A stretch of 53,921 nt of DNA, from NCBI GenBank assembly GCA_020426325.1, contig JAGQQG010000038.1:1-53921 (forward strand). Direction: 5' to 3'. The stretch comes from Planctomycetaceae bacterium. GTDB lineage: Bacteria > Planctomycetota > Planctomycetia > Planctomycetales > Planctomycetaceae. Each line of letters begins with the position of its first letter. Position 1 is the first letter of the stretch. A model generated the notes under the pieces. It worked only from the letters and a program-made list of their open reading frames with translations, was not told where the DNA came from and made no database searches. Positions 34,710-45,333 of the stretch are shown in pieces. The position numbers and the translations under genes were made by a program.

Positions 34710-35888
34710 ATGTGGAATCCGCTGCAATCTCTGCGATGGTCGCAGACGCCCGATGAGATCGCAGCTCAGCGTGAGTTGCTGCTCAAAGAGGCGCCGATTC
34801 CCTGCCTGTGGCTGTTCGGCAAAACAGGAAGCGGGAAGACGTCCATCATCCGTTATCTCACCGGTGCAGCTGAGGCCGAGATTGGCTCCGGGTTTCGACC
34901 GCAGACGAAACTGTCGCAACTGTATGCATTCCCCGATGAGGATCTCCCGATCGTCCGGTTTCTCGACACCCGCGGACTGGGAGAAGCTGCTTATGATCCA
35001 AAAGCGGACATTGCACAATTCGATGAAGAGGCCCATCTCATCATCGTGACGGTTCGGGCGACCGATCAGGCCATGGCAGAGGTCATCGAGCCGCTACGGG
35101 TGATCCGGCGAGAGAATCCTGAGCGACCTATTCTCCTGGCTGTCACCTGTCTGCACGATGCGTATCCGGGTGAACAACACATCACACCCGACCCTTTCAC
35201 CATGGAGGCGCGACCGCAATCCTCAGAGGTCTCGGAAACTTTGTCTCGCTGTCTGTCAGCTCATTATGACCGGTTTGCAGGGCTGTTTGATTGGGCCGTC
35301 CCGATCGATCTGACGAAACCTGAAGATGGATTTGACGTGACGGACTTCGGCGGCGAACGGCTCAAGCATGCCGTCATTGACCTCTTACCTGCAGCGTTTC
35401 GTCAGACGCTGATGCGGATGGAGCATGTGAGGAACGAATTAGGAGATCAGCTTCGGCAGCGTTCCGATCGAACGATCATCGCTCACAGTCTCGTTGCAGC
35501 CTCAGCCGCTGCGGTCCCTCTACCGTGGATCGATATCCCGGCTGTCATGGCAACACAGTCGCACCTCCTTCATCGCCTGGCGACCGACTACCACCAGAAA
35601 CTGGACTCTGCGACGCTCCTGAAGTTCTCGGGGGTCGTTGGAGGTCGAATCGCCCTGCGAATGGGCATGCGTGGCTTGCTCAAGTTCATCCCCTGGGTCG
35701 GCATGGCAGCAAACGCGGCTGCGGCGTTCGCCTTCACGTTTGGTTCCGGCAAGGCGGCCAGCTGGTACTTTCGTGAGGTAAGGGCAGGGCATATCCCTTC
35801 GGCCGATGAACTGCGCGAGGTTTATCAGGATCAATTGAAGGTCGGCGCTGCACTCTGGAAGACGACCGGTGAGGAGACGGACGCATGA
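34710..35888 (+). CDS. GTPase with DUF697-like membrane-associated C-terminus
   Basis: A 392-residue protein. The G domain has LWLFGKTGSGKTSIIRYLTG (P-loop), VRFLDTRGLGE (G3) and AVTCLHDAYP in the G4 position, where the usual N/TKxD is not intact. The C-terminal part (about 255-360) has hydrophobic stretches (SLVAASAAAVPLPWIDIPAV and LLKFIPWVGMAANAAAAFAF) like the DUF697/YcjF group. It starts 29 bases after phnX and its last codons overlap the next GTPase by four bases (ATGA). A membrane-linked role is inference; nothing ties it to phosphonates other than position. Confidence 0.8.
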   Translation: MWNPLQSLRWSQTPDEIAAQRELLLKEAPIPCLWLFGKTGSGKTSIIRYLTGAAEAEIGSGFRPQTKLSQLYAFPDEDLPIVRFLDTRGLGEAAYDPKADIAQFDEEAHLIIVTVRATDQAMAEVIEPLRVIRRENPERPILLAVTCLHDAYPGEQHITPDPFTMEARPQSSEVSETLSRCLSAHYDRFAGLFDWAVPIDLTKPEDGFDVTDFGGERLKHAVIDLLPAAFRQTLMRMEHVRNELGDQLRQRSDRTIIAHSLVAASAAAVPLPWIDIPAVMATQSHLLHRLATDYHQKLDSATLLKFSGVVGGRIALRMGMRGLLKFIPWVGMAANAAAAFAFTFGSGKAASWYFREVRAGHIPSADELREVYQDQLKVGAALWKTTGEETDA

Positions 35889-37456
35889 TCTCAGCCCGTT
35901 CCATCATTCTTTCGGTGCTCATCAGTCTGCCGATCGTGATCTTCGCAGCCGTCGGGGGCTATGCGATCTGGCAGAACGGCAACCTGAACTGGATCTGGTG
36001 GCTGATGACCGGCTGTGCGGTCGCCGCCTGGGGACTGTCGAAGTTGTGGAAAACATCGCCGACGTCAGCACGAAAACAGCATCACATCACAGAACCCACA
36101 CACTGGACGCCACGGGATCGCGATGCGGCCGAGATCGTTCGCAACTATCAACTGGCAGTCGAGTCGCACACCGCCGAGCAACTCACCGATCCACACTTCT
36201 ACCTCCAGCAGGTCCAGTCTCTCGCGATGGAACTCGCGCGCCTCTATCACCCCAAGGCGGCTGATCCGCTGGACCAATTGACCGTACCGGAGGTGCTGGC
36301 CGCGATTCGTCTGGCTGGCGATGATATGGAGCGATGGATGCTGGAGTCGGTCCCCGGAAGTCGCATGCTGACGATCCGGCACTGGCAGCTGCTGCAATCG
36401 GCTCCGGAGTGGGCGAACAAGCTCTCGGAGGCGACCTGGGTTGCATCGGTGCTTTTGAACCCGGCCAACATCGTCCGCTATCTCGCCTCCAAATGGACAT
36501 GGGGACCAGTCTCAGTGCAGATCCAGTCAGAGGTGTTGGCGGTCGTCTATCTTCGCTTCATCAGGCAGGTCGGGTATTACCTCATCGAGATGAACAGCGG
36601 CCGTCTGCGAGGCGGGGCTGATGCCTATCGAGCCGCTTTCGGTCAACGAGGTCAAACAGATCGCCCCTTAGAGGTCAATCGAGACTCGAAGTTCACCAAT
36701 TCGCCGCCCATCACGATCGCGCTGGTCGGTCAGGTGAGTTCGGGCAAGTCCAGTCTGATCAATCGACTGACCGGGCAGGTCCAGGCAGCGGTCGACATCC
36801 TGCCTGAGACGAAACAGGTCCTGCGCTATCAGTATTCCGTCAGTCAGCCGCCAGTGACAGTGACGCTACTGGACACTCCCGGCTACGGCGAGAGCGGCGC
36901 ATCGAACGAGCAGATCCGACACATTCAGCATGCACTGGAAGTCTCGGATGCGGCTCTCCTCGTCATGGACGCCCATTCACCGGCACGTGAAGCCGACCGC
37001 GTGACTCTGGAGCAACTGCGGGAAGTGTATGCTTCGCAACTGCATCTCAAGCCGCCACCGGTCGTCGGTGTGCTCACGCATGTTGACCTGCTGTCGCCTC
37101 CACTGGAATGGTCTCCCCCGTACGACTGGAAAACTCCCGCATCAACCAAGGCGAAGAGCTTGCACGATGCTGTGGACTACACGATGGAGGTGTTTAAGGC
37201 ATCACTGAAACAAGTGGTCCCAGTCTGTACCGATGCCCGTGAGGAACGTCAGTGGGGAGTGACCGAAGAACTCCTGCCGGTCCTTGCAGGAGTCCTCGAG
37301 GACGCAGCTGCAGTCTCACTGTTGCGAGCTTATGAGTTGCAGTTGGACCGCGATCGTTGGAGAATCCTGCTCAAACAGGTTGCCAGCGGCAGTCAGCAAC
37401 TGGTTCGTGTGTGGATCGACGAGCGCCTTGCTCAGGTCGTAACAAGCTCTGAGTGA
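35885..37456 (+). CDS. Membrane-anchored GTPase
   Basis: A 523-residue protein with two N-terminal transmembrane helices (about 5-30 and 35-55), a helical middle region (80-260) and an Era/dynamin-like G domain at about 275-440. The G domain has LVGQVSSGKSSLINRLTGQ, VTLLDTPGYGES and GVLTHVDLLSP (THVD in place of NKxD). The C-terminal 80 residues are helical. Overlap with the preceding GTPase gene indicates that the two are made together and may form a pair. Specific function unknown. Confidence 0.8.
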   Translation: MISARSIILSVLISLPIVIFAAVGGYAIWQNGNLNWIWWLMTGCAVAAWGLSKLWKTSPTSARKQHHITEPTHWTPRDRDAAEIVRNYQLAVESHTAEQLTDPHFYLQQVQSLAMELARLYHPKAADPLDQLTVPEVLAAIRLAGDDMERWMLESVPGSRMLTIRHWQLLQSAPEWANKLSEATWVASVLLNPANIVRYLASKWTWGPVSVQIQSEVLAVVYLRFIRQVGYYLIEMNSGRLRGGADAYRAAFGQRGQTDRPLEVNRDSKFTNSPPITIALVGQVSSGKSSLINRLTGQVQAAVDILPETKQVLRYQYSVSQPPVTVTLLDTPGYGESGASNEQIRHIQHALEVSDAALLVMDAHSPAREADRVTLEQLREVYASQLHLKPPPVVGVLTHVDLLSPPLEWSPPYDWKTPASTKAKSLHDAVDYTMEVFKASLKQVVPVCTDAREERQWGVTEELLPVLAGVLEDAAAVSLLRAYELQLDRDRWRILLKQVASGSQQLVRVWIDERLAQVVTSSE

Positions 37457-37658
37457 TGCCGCACAGTGGATCTCAATATACGATCTTGCGTAACCGGCAC
37501 GAAAAGCCAGAACTGCCTGTCGCTAGGCAAGATGTGACGATCGCTGATTGACCTCACATCAGGCCAGTCATACACTGGAATACCCGGATCATGCTGATGC
37601 CGGTGAATCGTCAGTTGGTCAGTGATCGACCTCTTCCATCGAAAACATGAGAGGCCAC

Positions 37659-38681
37659 ATGAGTGATTCCATGATACGTATTCCTGTGCTCATCCCAGTT
37701 CTTCGAGAAACCTCGGTGCAGCATGGCTCGTTCGTGGCACTCATGGCAGTCGCCATGGTTCTTGGTGTTGCCGCGACCGATGTCGCCGCCGATGACTCCG
37801 CTCAAAACATCACACTGCGATCCGAAACGGATGGCTTCCCGATTCACATTACCTACTTTCCTGCCTTCTCGAAGGACTCGAACCAGTCAAGCCAAGAAGC
37901 GACAGGATCGCCGGATGCAGGAGTTGTGATCCTGATCCACGGGAAGGATGGAAACCGACTCGTCTGGGATCAGAAGCACGGCAATGCCAAGTTCTCGTTC
38001 GTCGATGGCTTGAGAAAAGAACTGGGATTCGCAGTCGTCACAGTCGACATGCGAAAACATGGGGAAAGCAAGAGTCCCGATGGAGCACAGGATGATGCAA
38101 TCGTACGAAGTGAAGACTACGACAATATGTGGCGTGGCGATCTGGAAGCCGTCAAACAATTCCTGATGAAAGAGCATCAGGAGAAGAAACTGAACGTCAA
38201 CAAGCTGGGGATCATCGCGGCTGACGACATGGCCCCGGTTGTAGCCCGCTTTGCGGTGTTCGACTGGAGCAAGCCTCCCTTCGATGACGCCCCTGCGACA
38301 CAACCGGAGGCCCGAACTCGTCGCGGGCAGGATGTTCGAGCACTCGTGTTCCTCTCCCCCAGCCAGACTGCGGGCAAAGTCAACCTGATGAGCGCGGTCA
38401 AAACTCTGCGCGATCCCAGCGCAGGCATCGCTATGCTCGTCGTTGTGGGAGAAGACGATGAGAGTGATCGCGGCACCGCGAGAAGCGTTTATCGGGTCAT
38501 CTCAGCCACTGATCGTGAGCATGAGCGGACGTATTTGCAGTCCTATGAGAAACTGAAATTCCATGGGACCGACCTGTTGAATCATGTCCAGACGCTCGAC
38601 GTGATGGCGCAGTTTCTCGACAAGCACGTCCAGCAACTCGACAGCCCCTGGCAGGACCGTCGCAGTCGACTCGAACGTTGA
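37659..38681 (+). CDS. Exported alpha/beta-hydrolase-fold protein without nucleophile
   Basis: A 340-residue protein with a signal or anchor segment (FVALMAVAMVLGVAATDVAA). The fold is suggested by VVILIHGKDGNRLVW (oxyanion-side HG), AVVTVDMRKHGES, MLVVVGEDDESDRG (acid position) and FHGTDLLNH (His position). At the nucleophile elbow, expected as G-x-S-x-G, the sequence reads LGIIAADDMAPVV, so the catalytic Ser is absent. It is probably non-catalytic or uses another mechanism. AGAGG upstream supports the ATG at 37659 over one four codons earlier. It follows the GTPase pair after a 202-base gap with nothing recognisable. Confidence 0.7.
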   Translation: MSDSMIRIPVLIPVLRETSVQHGSFVALMAVAMVLGVAATDVAADDSAQNITLRSETDGFPIHITYFPAFSKDSNQSSQEATGSPDAGVVILIHGKDGNRLVWDQKHGNAKFSFVDGLRKELGFAVVTVDMRKHGESKSPDGAQDDAIVRSEDYDNMWRGDLEAVKQFLMKEHQEKKLNVNKLGIIAADDMAPVVARFAVFDWSKPPFDDAPATQPEARTRRGQDVRALVFLSPSQTAGKVNLMSAVKTLRDPSAGIAMLVVVGEDDESDRGTARSVYRVISATDREHERTYLQSYEKLKFHGTDLLNHVQTLDVMAQFLDKHVQQLDSPWQDRRSRLER

Positions 38682-38771
38682 GGCCATTCATCCTTCACAC
38701 GTCGACCTCACAAAACTCGAACACCTGCCTTCTAAATCTGATACTCCCCTCCGCGACAGACAGGCAATCCG

Positions 38772-39527
38772 TTGTCCGCTGATGATTCTGAGACGCTTGC
38801 CGGAGGAAGACGCGTTCTTGTGTCGTTGTGCACCTACAACGAACGCGAGAACATCGAACGGTTGATCCCCCGGATTCTGGCAGCCGCTCCGCAGGTGGAG
38901 ATTGTCGTTGTCGATGATCATTCGCCCGACGGCACAGGAGAATATGCTGACGAACTTTCGGAGGCTGACCCCAGAATCCATGTGATGCATCGCCCCCAGA
39001 AGCTCGGACTGGGAGTTGCGACATTGGCCGCTCTCGGCTACGCGATCGAACACGATTATGACGTCTGGCTGAATATGGATGCGGATTTCAGCCACTCACC
39101 GGAGAAGGTGCCGGAACTGATCGCCCGCATGCAGGAAGCTGACGTCGCCATCGGCTCACGATACGTTCCTGGGGGAGGCGTGGAAGGCTGGGGGTTACGA
39201 CGCCATCTGATGAGTCGCTCGATCAACTGGTATACGAGGTTGCTGCTCGGCCTGAGAACGAAAGACAACAGCGGTGCCTTTCGCTGTTACAACCTCTCAC
39301 GGCTGCGAAAACTCGATCTGACTCGGTTTCGCGCGACGGGTTATGCGATTCAGGAAGAGCTGCTCTATCGCTGCCGTCAACTGGGGTGCACGTTTGTCGA
39401 AATACCGATCACCTTCTCGGATCGCGAGTTCGGTGAATCGAAGATCAACCAGAAGGAGGCGGTGCTCGCCGTCTGGGTCATCTTTCGCCTGGCACTCGAT
39501 CGGGTCCTTCACATCTCAGTCACCTGA
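38772..39527 (+). CDS. Dolichol-phosphate mannose synthase-like glycosyltransferase (GT2)
   Basis: A 251-residue GT-A fold enzyme: RRVLVSLCTYNERENIERLI, VVVDDHSPDGTGEYA, LNMDADFSHSPEKVPEL (metal-binding DAD) and DNSGAFRCYNLSRL are the DPM1-type signatures, and FSDREFGESKIN is the diagnostic C-terminal motif. It lacks the C-terminal membrane helices of larger forms. It likely transfers a hexose from a nucleotide sugar to polyprenyl phosphate. The start is uncertain: TTG at 38772 keeps the first strand whole; GTG at 38820 lies 12 bases after GGAGGA but would cut it. Confidence 0.9.
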   Translation: MSADDSETLAGGRRVLVSLCTYNERENIERLIPRILAAAPQVEIVVVDDHSPDGTGEYADELSEADPRIHVMHRPQKLGLGVATLAALGYAIEHDYDVWLNMDADFSHSPEKVPELIARMQEADVAIGSRYVPGGGVEGWGLRRHLMSRSINWYTRLLLGLRTKDNSGAFRCYNLSRLRKLDLTRFRATGYAIQEELLYRCRQLGCTFVEIPITFSDREFGESKINQKEAVLAVWVIFRLALDRVLHISVT

Positions 39528-39550
39528 GCAGGCGGAACACGGTTGAGTCC

Positions 39551-40357
39551 TCAGTCGTGGCTGTGAGCAGCGTCCGGAAAATGGCCGTTCTGAACCTCGT
39601 CGATGTATTGTTCGACGGCCCCTCGTGCCACATCCCGAATCTCCGCATACCGTTTGAGGAATTTCGGGTGAAATCCGGGCGTCAGGCCGAGCATGTCGTG
39701 GCTGACGAGGACCTGTCCATCACAATGCGGACCAGCTCCAATTCCGATGGTGGGAATGCTGATCTCCTCGGTGATGTGTTTGGCAATCTGTTGCGGAACA
39801 AGTTCCAGTACGACTGCAAACGCCCCGGCCTCTTGTGCAGCTCGGGCATCGGCGAGCAGTTGTTCTTCATCCCGTTGAACAATCGCCATGCGACCCAGTT
39901 TGCGAACCGACTGAGGCTTCAGGCCCACATGTGCCATCACCGGGATATCGGCCTCGCTCAACCGTTCGATCGTATTCGCCTGATTTCTCCCCCCCTCCAA
40001 TTTGACAGCAGAGGCTTGCGTCTCTTTAAGGACCCGTCCTGCATTTTCGACGGCCTGCTGTGGACTGACCTGGAATGTGAGAAACGGAAGATCGACAACA
40101 ACGAGGGCACGTTTCACGGCCCGTGCAACGATCTCGCCGTGGTAGATCATCTCATCCAATGTGACGGGGAGGGTCGTGGATTTGCCTTGCACGACCATTC
40201 CCAACGTGTCACCAACGAGCAAAGCGTCGACCCCCGCCTCATCGAATAGCGACGCCCAGAGGTATTCGTATGCGGTCAGCATCGTCAGCTTCCGGCCATC
40301 CCGCTTGGCCTGGATGAATCCGGGAACAGTGACCGGTTTGGAGAGATCAGCGGGCAT
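39551..40357 (-). CDS. panB: 3-methyl-2-oxobutanoate hydroxymethyltransferase
   Basis: A 268-residue TIM-barrel enzyme. KLTMLTAYEYLWASLFDEAG, ALLVGDTLGMVVQGKSTTLP, LPFLTFQVSPQQAVENAGR, VKLEGG and IGIGAGPHCDGQVLVSHDML match PanB throughout, including the Mg-binding Asp and the Glu of VKLEGG. It adds a hydroxymethyl group from methylene-tetrahydrofolate to 2-oxoisovalerate, giving ketopantoate for pantothenate and coenzyme A. It converges on the glycosyltransferase with a 23-base gap. Confidence 0.96.
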   Translation of the reverse strand: MPADLSKPVTVPGFIQAKRDGRKLTMLTAYEYLWASLFDEAGVDALLVGDTLGMVVQGKSTTLPVTLDEMIYHGEIVARAVKRALVVVDLPFLTFQVSPQQAVENAGRVLKETQASAVKLEGGRNQANTIERLSEADIPVMAHVGLKPQSVRKLGRMAIVQRDEEQLLADARAAQEAGAFAVVLELVPQQIAKHITEEISIPTIGIGAGPHCDGQVLVSHDMLGLTPGFHPKFLKRYAEIRDVARGAVEQYIDEVQNGHFPDAAHSHD

Positions 40358-40659
40358 TTCGCGACCACATTTGGGAGAGGAGTGGAAAGAATTCGATCAG
40401 GATCGATCGTAGCAGTCAGTATGTCGGTTGCCACGTCGAAGGCAACCGCATTGCCCCGATGATTCGTTCAGGTCACGCTGGCAGAACTTTCAGAGTTCAT
40501 TTTTGAGACAAGCAAATGACAGAAATGTGCAAAATCGAACGCGCATCAGCATTGCGAGTCATTTTGCAACGCTTTCTCGCGGCTCTACTTTCCTGTAGAA
40601 AACCAGAAATTAATCTGTAAGCTATTTCTATAAAACATCTTGTGATAAATTCGCTTCGT

Positions 40660-40791
40660 TATTCGACATATTGGCACAGTGCATGCTAAATATTCTGTGC
40701 AGCCGTGGTGGCAAGCGTTGGCCCGCACTTGCTCCATCGGCGCTCACGAAAGCCCTTCGAGTGATTTCTTCGCTCGAAGGGCTTATTTTTT
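40660..40791 (+). ncRNA. Candidate small RNA with intrinsic terminator
   Basis: An imperfect hairpin at 40702-40741 (outer stem GCCG/CGGC, inner CAAG/CTTG) precedes the terminator hairpin, with no coding gene upstream on this strand for which the terminator could serve: panB points the other way. The 5' end is a guess. No known RNA family is recognised. Confidence 0.35.
40750..40791 (+). terminator. Strong intrinsic terminator of an unassigned transcript
   Basis: A perfect 12-bp stem (40750-40761 with 40773-40784) is followed by ATTTTTT. The T-run is on the plus strand, so the transcript it ends comes from the gene-free region to its left. Confidence 0.8.
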
Positions 40792-41149
40792 GAGTTCTGC
40801 TTTTGCTGTCAGACGACTTCGAATCGGGAGACTTTGAGGGGAGATCCTTGTCGCCTGCCTGATGTCGGGATAGCATTGACTCATCGCCTCTTCAGGCGGT
40901 TAAACCTCTGCGGTGTTCGAGACCGGGCTTCCAGATTGTTGGCCCTACAAGTATTTCTCTGGAGAGCGCGACAGTCGGCAGCGTGTTTATCCCGTGTGGC
41001 GTTTCATCGCGTCTCACAGGACCACACAATCCAATTGAGTGCATCCCCCCTTGGACTGATTGGGTCCAAACAAAGTTGCCTGAACGGCACCTGCGGAGGT
41101 CTTTTCTGGTCTTGGCCGAGTTGACAGCTCACGTTGCATCACCCTCATG

Positions 41150-41179
41150 TTGATTGACTTGCGGTAATCGCATTATCAT
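41150..41179 (+). promoter_or_regulatory. Putative promoter of the HtrA-type protease
   Basis: TTGATT (41150-41155) and TATCAT (41174-41179) are 18 bases apart. Between them lies the small palindrome TGCG-GTAAT-CGCA, a possible operator. The start codon is about 140 bases downstream. Confidence 0.4.
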
Positions 41180-41320
41180 CTCTCGTCTGTCGTGGGTGTA
41201 TTTGAGCTGAGAGGATTTCCTGTCTACATTTCGGTTCCTTGAAGGATTCCGGGATGTTGTGACAATCCTCTTGCCCGCATTGTCGTGATTTATGACACCG
41301 TAAAACTCAGGGGATGAGCC

Positions 41321-42517
41321 ATGCGGTCGATGAGCCTCGCCGTACTTGCTGGAATTCTGGGAAGCATTTTCACACTATTCTGGACCGAGGGCGTCCTGCA
41401 CCATACCAACGTGGCGCAGGCACAACCCGCAGCTGGACCGCGCCTGTCTGAGCCGGCTCAACCCTATCTTCCCCCAGCTGACATATCCTCAGGACTGACG
41501 CCCGATGAGCGGGTCAATGTGGCTGTCTACGAGAAGACCAATCAGAGCGTGGTCAATATCTCGACGCTGACACTCCGGCCAGACGGCTGGTTGCTCCGTC
41601 CCGTGCCCGCGGAAGGGAATGGATCGGGGTCTGTGATCGACAAGAGTGGACACATTCTCACAAATAACCATGTGATCAGCGATGCGCGGCAAGTGGTCGT
41701 CACGTTATTCAATGAGGAGTCCTATCCCGCCAAACTGGTTGGAGCCGATCCGATCAATGACATCGCTGTTATCAAGATTGACGCTCCTCCCGAGCAGTTG
41801 TTCCCGATCAGCCTCGGTGACTCTGACGCCCTGCGAGTCGGCTTGCGAGTCTTTGCCCTCGGCAACCCCTTCGGCCTTGACCGTACGATGAGTACCGGAA
41901 TCATTGCCAGTCTCAACCGAACCCTGGAAGTTCAGGAGAACTGGGTTATCAAATCGATCATTCAGATTGATGCTTCGATCAACCCCGGGAGTTCGGGCGG
42001 GCCACTCCTCGATACGCAGGGGCGTCTCATCGGAATGAACACAGCGATCGCCACGGGCGATTCACGAAATCTCCGACAAAGCGCGGGCATCGGCTTCTCG
42101 ATTCCCGTGAACCTGATCCGACGGGTGATTCCCGAATTGATCCAGCATGGACGCGTGATTCGAGGCGACCTCGGCATTACGCACGTAACGGAGACGGAGG
42201 ACGGCCTCCGCATCGCTCGACTTGAACCCGGAGGACCTGCAGAGCAGGCCGGTCTCCGCGAACCACAAGTCACACGCCAGCGACAGGGGCCGTTTGTTTT
42301 TGAACGAATTGATCGCAGCACAGCTGACGTCATTACTGCGGTCGATGGAGAGCCCGTCCAGACTGCTGCGGAGTTCCTCGGGATGATCGAACAGAAAAAA
42401 CCCGGCGATGTGGTCAATCTGACCATCCTCCGTGAAGAGAAGACGATGAATATTATCGTGACTCTCGGCGGCGACGAGCCTGCTCAGAAGGTCCCTCCAC
42501 GACAGCGATCGATCTGA
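41321..42517 (+). CDS. HtrA/DegP-type periplasmic serine protease
   Basis: A 398-residue S1C protease. An N-terminal signal anchor (LAVLAGILGSIFTLFWTEGV) precedes the trypsin-like domain with His in LTNNHVISDA, Asp in DPINDIAVIKI and Ser in INPGSSGGPLLD. A single PDZ domain follows (about 280-385), interrupted by a polar insert around VTRQRQGPFVFERIDRS. These proteases degrade or chaperone misfolded envelope proteins. One PDZ domain places it closer to DegS/HhoA forms than to two-PDZ DegP. It ends 16 bases before the convergent mqnC. Confidence 0.94.
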   Translation: MRSMSLAVLAGILGSIFTLFWTEGVLHHTNVAQAQPAAGPRLSEPAQPYLPPADISSGLTPDERVNVAVYEKTNQSVVNISTLTLRPDGWLLRPVPAEGNGSGSVIDKSGHILTNNHVISDARQVVVTLFNEESYPAKLVGADPINDIAVIKIDAPPEQLFPISLGDSDALRVGLRVFALGNPFGLDRTMSTGIIASLNRTLEVQENWVIKSIIQIDASINPGSSGGPLLDTQGRLIGMNTAIATGDSRNLRQSAGIGFSIPVNLIRRVIPELIQHGRVIRGDLGITHVTETEDGLRIARLEPGGPAEQAGLREPQVTRQRQGPFVFERIDRSTADVITAVDGEPVQTAAEFLGMIEQKKPGDVVNLTILREEKTMNIIVTLGGDEPAQKVPPRQRSI

Positions 42518-42533
42518 CTTTGATCCGGAGAGC

Positions 42534-43733
<1,200 letters not shown>

Positions 43734-43764
43734 TTGTCGTAATGGATGGGAGTCGCAATTGGCG

Positions 43765-45306
43765 TTAGCGTGTGGGTGGTCTGTGGTAATGATACAGCAT
43801 GGCCCACGGTTCGTGACCCGTCAGCGGCGTCCCTGCATAACCGAATTGATGAAGAATTCTGTCAAATTGCTCGTAGGAAGCACGATTCACGTCGGTATCC
43901 GTCGCCACTGCCACGAATAAGTCGCTCGGCTCATGCCCGGCTGTCTCTGTCAGAGTTTTCATGAAGAACTGCAGCAGTTGCTGATTGTCTCCCCCCCAGA
44001 ACATCGGCAGCGCGTATCGCGGATTGGGCGTGCGAGCATAGAAGCGGCCCATTCGACTCGAAACGTACCCATGAAACTGCACGTCCTCAGGGAAAACGGG
44101 GATCAGTGTTCCCTCGATGAGTCCGCTCTGGACGAAGATGGGAGCCTGCTCCAGTCCCTCAGCATTCACAGTCTGTTCGAGCGTCTGTCCCATTTCCCGC
44201 CAGATGACCGCTTGCGGTGTACCCAATCGAACGAGTTCAGTCGGCAGTCGCCCCACAGCCATCCACCCGGCCAGCAATGACACCAGCAGACAAGTGACTC
44301 CGGCCCAGGTCCACTTCGGTCTGGACACAATCAGTCCCAGTACGCAAGCGTTTGCTGCGGCCAAAGGGACGCGGTAACGCGGATTCGCCAGACTTGAGAG
44401 ATCGTCACTTCCGACCAGTGCAAGGACGATCAGCGGCACGATTCCCAGTGCAACCGCGACCGTCAGATTGTTTCTGAAGGGCAGAACACCGACTCCCGAT
44501 GACACTCTCCCACCGAACCGCGAAAGAGTAATGGCGAAAACCAACCCAACCGGTAGTGACAACCAGAGAAACGATCCCATCACGGACAGGATGGATGCGT
44601 CACCGGTCTGATAGTTCAAAGCGTGCCGCCACTCCCAGATACGTTCGATCATCGGAATCAAAGGTAGGCAGAGGATCACAGCGGCTCCCCACGCGACCAG
44701 CGTCTGTGGCCGCAGGCTCCGCACATGACGGACGTCGCTGACGAGCATCATCAGCGCTGACATGCCCACAACGGGAATCGTCAGGATGTGCGTCCAGACG
44801 GCTGCGGTCGCCGCCATCGCCCAGTACAGAGCGTGCTTCCAACGGACCTCCTTCTGTTGCCAACGCAGCGTCAGTACGAGCAGAGTAGTTGTCCACAACA
44901 CGACGAGCCCGTACGTCCGTCCAATCCTGACCTCATCAACCACATCCGGATGGAGCGCTAACGCTCCGGCCGAGAGTGCTGCCGCTATGGCCCCCAACGA
45001 AGCTCTGGCTCCCAAGGCCATAACCAGAATGGCGGACAGATATCCCAGGACAGACGGCATTCGCAAAGCGAGTTCTGTTTCTCCCAGCACCTTCATCGAC
45101 ATCGCCTGAATCCAACAGGCAAACGGCGGAGCAGCCGCATATCGCAGAGATCGCTCGGTGACGGACAACTCTCCATCGGGAGCACTCAGCCAGTACGCAG
45201 CATGCTCGTCGAGGACCAGCGGGCCGCCAGAAAACACAGGAACCATCACAGCCACTGCAGTCGCCATCACGCCAATCACCAGGAGATTCTCAGCGGAGAG
45301 ACGCAT
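43765..45306 (-). CDS. Membrane glycosyltransferase, PMT/ArnT (GT39/GT83)-like
   Basis: A 513-residue protein with about ten membrane helices. The first periplasmic loop holds LDEHAAYWLSAPDGE, the D/E-type acidic pair of the GT-C fold, and WIQAMSMKVLGETELALRMP, a segment typical of the ArnT/PMT family. The C-terminal 130 residues are soluble and likely periplasmic. It should move a sugar from a polyprenyl-phosphate donor, which the dolichol-phosphate-mannose-synthase-like enzyme at 38.8 kb could make. The ATG at 45306 is preferred over an in-frame TTG six codons upstream. It lies between mqnA (27 bases) and mqnC (31 bases), though no link to menaquinone is known. Confidence 0.85.
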   Translation of the reverse strand: MRLSAENLLVIGVMATAVAVMVPVFSGGPLVLDEHAAYWLSAPDGELSVTERSLRYAAAPPFACWIQAMSMKVLGETELALRMPSVLGYLSAILVMALGARASLGAIAAALSAGALALHPDVVDEVRIGRTYGLVVLWTTTLLVLTLRWQQKEVRWKHALYWAMAATAAVWTHILTIPVVGMSALMMLVSDVRHVRSLRPQTLVAWGAAVILCLPLIPMIERIWEWRHALNYQTGDASILSVMGSFLWLSLPVGLVFAITLSRFGGRVSSGVGVLPFRNNLTVAVALGIVPLIVLALVGSDDLSSLANPRYRVPLAAANACVLGLIVSRPKWTWAGVTCLLVSLLAGWMAVGRLPTELVRLGTPQAVIWREMGQTLEQTVNAEGLEQAPIFVQSGLIEGTLIPVFPEDVQFHGYVSSRMGRFYARTPNPRYALPMFWGGDNQQLLQFFMKTLTETAGHEPSDLFVAVATDTDVNRASYEQFDRILHQFGYAGTPLTGHEPWAMLYHYHRPPTR

Positions 45307-45333
45307 GGGGTGCGGATTCCACAAGGAGGCACG

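Larger units (their letters stand above)
40358..41320. other. 963-base non-coding region
   Basis: The largest gene-free stretch in the window. An AT-rich part (about 40490-40700) leads into a structured segment and a terminator on the plus strand (40702-40791), consistent with a small RNA gene. The part from 40792 to 41320 has only weak frames and contains the htrA promoter candidate. No tRNA, tmRNA, SRP RNA or RNase P signature was recognised. Confidence 0.6.

Noticed and set aside
39557-40249. A 230-codon plus-strand frame opposite panB
   Set aside because: Antisense shadow of panB, no domain.
40834-41124. A 96-codon plus-strand frame in the large gene-free region
   Set aside because: Cys/Arg-rich composition without a ribosome site or family similarity; more likely chance.
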